This document shows, piece after piece, positions 61,309 to 64,000 of a DNA stretch of 64,000 nucleotides; within the stretch, counting starts at the first letter, position 1; each line of letters opens with the position of its first letter. Both the position numbers and the translations under genes were made by a program. Source of the DNA: an uncultured Pseudomonadales bacterium (GTDB taxonomy: Bacteria > Pseudomonadota > Gammaproteobacteria > Pseudomonadales > Azotimanducaceae); NCBI GenBank assembly GCA_958295875.1, contig OY282379.1, positions 2,757,046-2,821,045 on the forward strand, read 5' to 3'. The notes below the pieces were generated by a model that was given only the letters and a program-made list of their open reading frames with translations, did not search any database and was not told the origin of the DNA.

Positions 61309-63006
61309 ATGCGCAGCCTCGCCCGCCTCGCCGTGTTCGTCGCCGCGGTCGTTGCGCCGCTGGCGTGGTCCGCCAGCCCGGAACCGGTGCGCGCCAAGGG
61401 CGGCATGGTGGCGTCCCGTGCGCCACTTGCCTCGGAAGTGGGGGCGGACATTCTGGCGCAGGGCGGCAACGCCATCGACGCCGCGGTGGCCACGGGCTTC
61501 GCGCTGGCGGTGACGTATCCGGCGGCCGGCAATGTTGGCGGCGGCGGCTTCATGGTCATCCGGCTCGCAAACGGCGAGGTCTTGGCCAATGACCATCGGG
61601 AGCGCGCCCCCGCGGCCGCGCATCGGGACATGTATCTGGACGCCGCCGGCGAACTCGTCGCAGGGCTTTCCACCGATTCGCACTTGGCGGTGGGCGTGCC
61701 CGGCACGGTGGCGGGGTTGATCGATGTGCAGGAACGCCTTGGTGAACTGGATTTGCCGGCGGTCATCGAGCCGGCCATCCGGTTGGCGCGGGAAGGCTTT
61801 GCCATGCCTGCGGATGTGGCGGGGCGGTTGGCGGCGCAGTGGGAGCGCTTGTCTCGCCACGCGGGCACGGCGGCTAAGTTCGCTGGCGCCGACGGGGCGC
61901 CGCTGGCCGCCGGCGAGCACTTCGCGCAGCCGGACTTGGCCGCCACCTTGGAGCGCATCCGCGACCACGGCAAGCCTGGCTTCTACGACGGCGAAACGGC
62001 GGACTTGCTGGTGGCCGAGATGGAGCGCGGTGGTGGCCTCATCACCCATGAAGACTTGGCGGCGTACCGCTCGGTTTGGCGCGAACCGACGCGGGGCACC
62101 TATCGCGGCCACGAGATCATCTCCATGCCGCCGCCGTCTTCCGGCGGGGTGCTGCTGGTGCAGATGCTCAACATGCTGGAACCCATCGACGTCGGCGAGC
62201 TCGGCTTCGGCAGCGCGGCGCTTGCCCATCGCATGGTGGAGGCGGAGCGCCGCGCTTATGCGGATCGCGCCCAGCACTTAGGCGATCCGGATTTCCACGC
62301 GCTGCCGGTGGTGGCGTTGGTGGACAAGGCTTACGCGGCGCGCCGCTTCGCAGACTTCAGCCCCGAACGGGCTTCGCGTTCCCAGGAGATCTTCGCCGGC
62401 AGTGTTCCGCAAGAATCCCCAGACACGACCCATGTCTCCGTCATGGACGCGGCCAGCAACGCCGTCTCCTACACCACCACGTTGAACTTTAGCCACGGCG
62501 CCAAGATCGTCGCGGCCGGCGCCGGTTTCTTGCTGAACAACGAAATGGACGATTTCTCCGCCATGCCGGATGCCCCCAACGCCTACGGCCTGATCGGCGG
62601 CGCCGTGAATGCCATCGCGCCCGGCAAGCGCATGCTGAGCTCGATGTCGCCCACCATCGTCTTGCGCGACGGCGAACCCCTGTTGGTCACCGGCTCGCCC
62701 GGTGGCAGCACGATCATCACCACGGTGCTGCAAGTGATCGTCAACGTCATCGACCACGGCATGGATCTCTCCGAAGCCGTGAGCGCGCCGCGTTTTCACC
62801 ACCAATGGCAACCGGACCGCATCGTCGTGGAGCGGTTCGGGCTGTCGCCGGACACCCGCGCCCGGCTCGAAGCGATGGGCCATCGGAACATCGTGACGGT
62901 CTCTTGGGGCCGCGGCATCGGCGACGCCAATTCCGTGATGCGAGTGGATGGCGGCTTCGTTGGCATGGCAGACCCACGCGGCGCCGGCGCCGCGAAGGGG
63001 GTGTGA
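61309..63006 (+). CDS. ggt: gamma-glutamyltranspeptidase
   Basis: The 565-residue periplasmic enzyme has a signal peptide (SLARLAVFVAAVVAPLAWS). It is made as a proenzyme that cleaves itself before T373 in SPDTTHVSVMD, the catalytic N-terminal Thr of the small subunit. Other signatures are GGNAIDAAVATGFALAVTYP, NVGGGGFMVI, LLNNEMDDFS and LLVTGSPGGSTIITT. It hydrolyses or transfers gamma-glutamyl groups such as those of glutathione. ATG 61309 is set by GAAGGAG 6 nt upstream, rather than an ATG 17 codons earlier. Confidence 0.93.
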   Translation: MRSLARLAVFVAAVVAPLAWSASPEPVRAKGGMVASRAPLASEVGADILAQGGNAIDAAVATGFALAVTYPAAGNVGGGGFMVIRLANGEVLANDHRERAPAAAHRDMYLDAAGELVAGLSTDSHLAVGVPGTVAGLIDVQERLGELDLPAVIEPAIRLAREGFAMPADVAGRLAAQWERLSRHAGTAAKFAGADGAPLAAGEHFAQPDLAATLERIRDHGKPGFYDGETADLLVAEMERGGGLITHEDLAAYRSVWREPTRGTYRGHEIISMPPPSSGGVLLVQMLNMLEPIDVGELGFGSAALAHRMVEAERRAYADRAQHLGDPDFHALPVVALVDKAYAARRFADFSPERASRSQEIFAGSVPQESPDTTHVSVMDAASNAVSYTTTLNFSHGAKIVAAGAGFLLNNEMDDFSAMPDAPNAYGLIGGAVNAIAPGKRMLSSMSPTIVLRDGEPLLVTGSPGGSTIITTVLQVIVNVIDHGMDLSEAVSAPRFHHQWQPDRIVVERFGLSPDTRARLEAMGHRNIVTVSWGRGIGDANSVMRVDGGFVGMADPRGAGAAKGV

Positions 63007-63095
63007 GGCATCCGCCCTTGCGTTGACAGCATCCGCCCTCGCGTTGATGGGCTGCGCGCTGGCGTGATAGGTTGGCTCGTCTTTCGAGCACTGCG

Positions 63096-64000
63096 GTGTC
63101 CGAACCCGTGCCGCTACTGTCCTTAGTCGTTCCCTGCTTCAACGAAGAGTCCGTCGTGCGGGACACGCACCGGCGGCTGCAGGCCCTCGGCGCGAGCTTG
63201 GAAGGCGTCGAGGTGGAAATCGTGTTCGTCGACGATGGCAGCCGCGACGGCACCCGAGCCATCCTGCGGGCGCTTTCCGAGGCAGATTCGACCGTGCGCG
63301 TGGTCGTGCTGTCGCGCAACTTCGGCCAACAGATCGCCATCATCGCTGGCCTCGCCGCCGCCAAGGGCGATGCGGTGGCCGTGCTGGACTGCGACTTGCA
63401 AGACCCGCCTGAGGTCATCGCCGACATGTTGGCGCGCTGGCGCGGTGGCGCGGACGTGGCGTTTGGCCTGCGCACGGCGCGCGAGGGGGAGAGCCGACTC
63501 AAGCAATGGCGGTCCAACGCGCTGCTGCGCCTCGTCAATTGGCTCTCAGACGTTCCCATCCCATTGAATGTGGGAGAGTTTCGCTTGATGGACCGCAGGG
63601 TGGTGGACGTGCTGCTGGCGATGCCGGAACGCGATCCCTTTTTTCGCGGCATGGTGCCGTGGGCCGGTTTCCGGCAAGAAGCCGTTCCCTTCCGTCGCCA
63701 TCGGCGCGCGTCCGGCAAATCCAAGTGGCCGTTTCGCCGCTCGGTGCGGATGGCGGTGGATGGCCTCTTGTCGTTCACCATCGCGCCGTTGCGCTTGGCA
63801 GTCTGGCTCGGCTTCCTGGTCACGGCGGCGGCGGTGGTCGGCACGCTCTATGCCTTGGCGCAGCGCCTGTTGACGGATGTTTGGGTGCCGGGCTGGGCGA
63901 CGCTGTTGATCGCCATCCTGTTCATGGGCGGCACCCAGCTGGTGCTCATCGGGATGTTGGCCGAGTACTTGGGCCGCATCTACGCGGAGGTGAAGCGTCG
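63096..64000 (+). CDS. GT2 glycosyltransferase, polyprenyl-phosphate type (GtrB/DPM1-like), partial
   Basis: About 301 codons lie in the window and the frame is still open at the right edge. Features are LSLVVPCFNEESVV, IVFVDDGSRDGT, LDCDLQDPPEV (metal-binding DxD region), GEFRLMDRRVV (usually GDFRLMDR), RRASGKSKWPF, and two C-terminal membrane helices (LAVWLGFLVTAAAVVGTLYA and LLIAILFMGGTQLVLIGMLA). It would load a sugar onto undecaprenyl phosphate. Start GTG 63096 gives MSEPVPLLSLVVP; no strong Shine-Dalgarno is seen. Only a few residues appear to be missing. Confidence 0.88.
   Translation, partial: MSEPVPLLSLVVPCFNEESVVRDTHRRLQALGASLEGVEVEIVFVDDGSRDGTRAILRALSEADSTVRVVVLSRNFGQQIAIIAGLAAAKGDAVAVLDCDLQDPPEVIADMLARWRGGADVAFGLRTAREGESRLKQWRSNALLRLVNWLSDVPIPLNVGEFRLMDRRVVDVLLAMPERDPFFRGMVPWAGFRQEAVPFRRHRRASGKSKWPFRRSVRMAVDGLLSFTIAPLRLAVWLGFLVTAAAVVGTLYALAQRLLTDVWVPGWATLLIAILFMGGTQLVLIGMLAEYLGRIYAEVKR

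Overview
The window is high-GC bacterial chromosome whose real genes have strongly G/C-biased third positions. It looks gammaproteobacterial: the block dsbD-aroQ-accB-prmA-DUF3426-purH at 50.8-59.1 kb follows the order known from Pseudomonas and relatives. Gene content is that of an aerobic heterotroph living on lipids or hydrocarbons: CYP153 P450, acyl-CoA synthetase, MaoC dehydratase, CoA transferase, a propionyl-CoA to succinyl-CoA route, many Fe/2OG, flavin and diiron oxygenases, and a rubredoxin. I cannot name the species. No rRNA, tRNA, CRISPR array, transposase or integrase was recognised.

Layout. 0-3 kb: start of a PD-(D/E)XK/AAA gene, then an Asp/Asn hydroxylase, HPr-kinase-like and sulfotransferase cassette. 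3.5-6.7 kb (minus): nitroreductase, HAD hydrolase, acyl-CoA synthetase. 6.75-9.78 kb: an accessory island between two related direct repeats. It holds a decayed GHKL ATPase, a receiver-like protein overlapping a PIN toxin gene, a second ATPase fragment, a truncated PIN gene and an HTH-ImmA/IrrE protein. 9.8-23 kb: MBL hydrolase, NhaC antiporter, CYP153, methylmalonyl-CoA mutase, GPH transporter, then epimerase-carboxyltransferase-biotin carboxylase. 23-32 kb: ExoIII, MaoC, three oxygenases and a TPR operon. A 1.26-kb PLD/membrane-protein cassette, flanked by a 74-bp direct repeat, splits that TPR operon. 32-37.4 kb: gliding-type ABC operon with a fused GldF-GldG. 37.5-46.8 kb: a secreted methyltransferase, divergent HIT-rubredoxin, and a five-gene diiron/SCP2/zinc-ribbon operon, then SSS symporter, VOC protein and CoA transferase. 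46.9-50.4 kb (minus): envelope genes. 50.8-59.1 kb: the conserved dsbD-purH block, lacking accC, dusB, fis and purD at their usual places and carrying toxin-antitoxin genes instead. 59.2-64 kb: cNMP-binding protein, SRPBCC protein, gamma-glutamyltranspeptidase and the start of a GT2 glycosyltransferase.

How the genes fit together. CYP153 and the acyl-CoA synthetase would feed hydroxylated or free fatty chains into beta-oxidation. Odd-chain or branched products would enter as propionyl-CoA and pass through carboxylase, epimerase and mutase; similar -10 boxes (GGCTATAATCG) precede the mutase and the epimerase operon. The diiron operon looks like an uncharacterised oxygenase made of one ligand-complete subunit and one ligand-depleted paralogue. 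The most unusual loci are this operon, the repeat-flanked PLD cassette, the receiver-PIN pair and the gutted accB-purH block.
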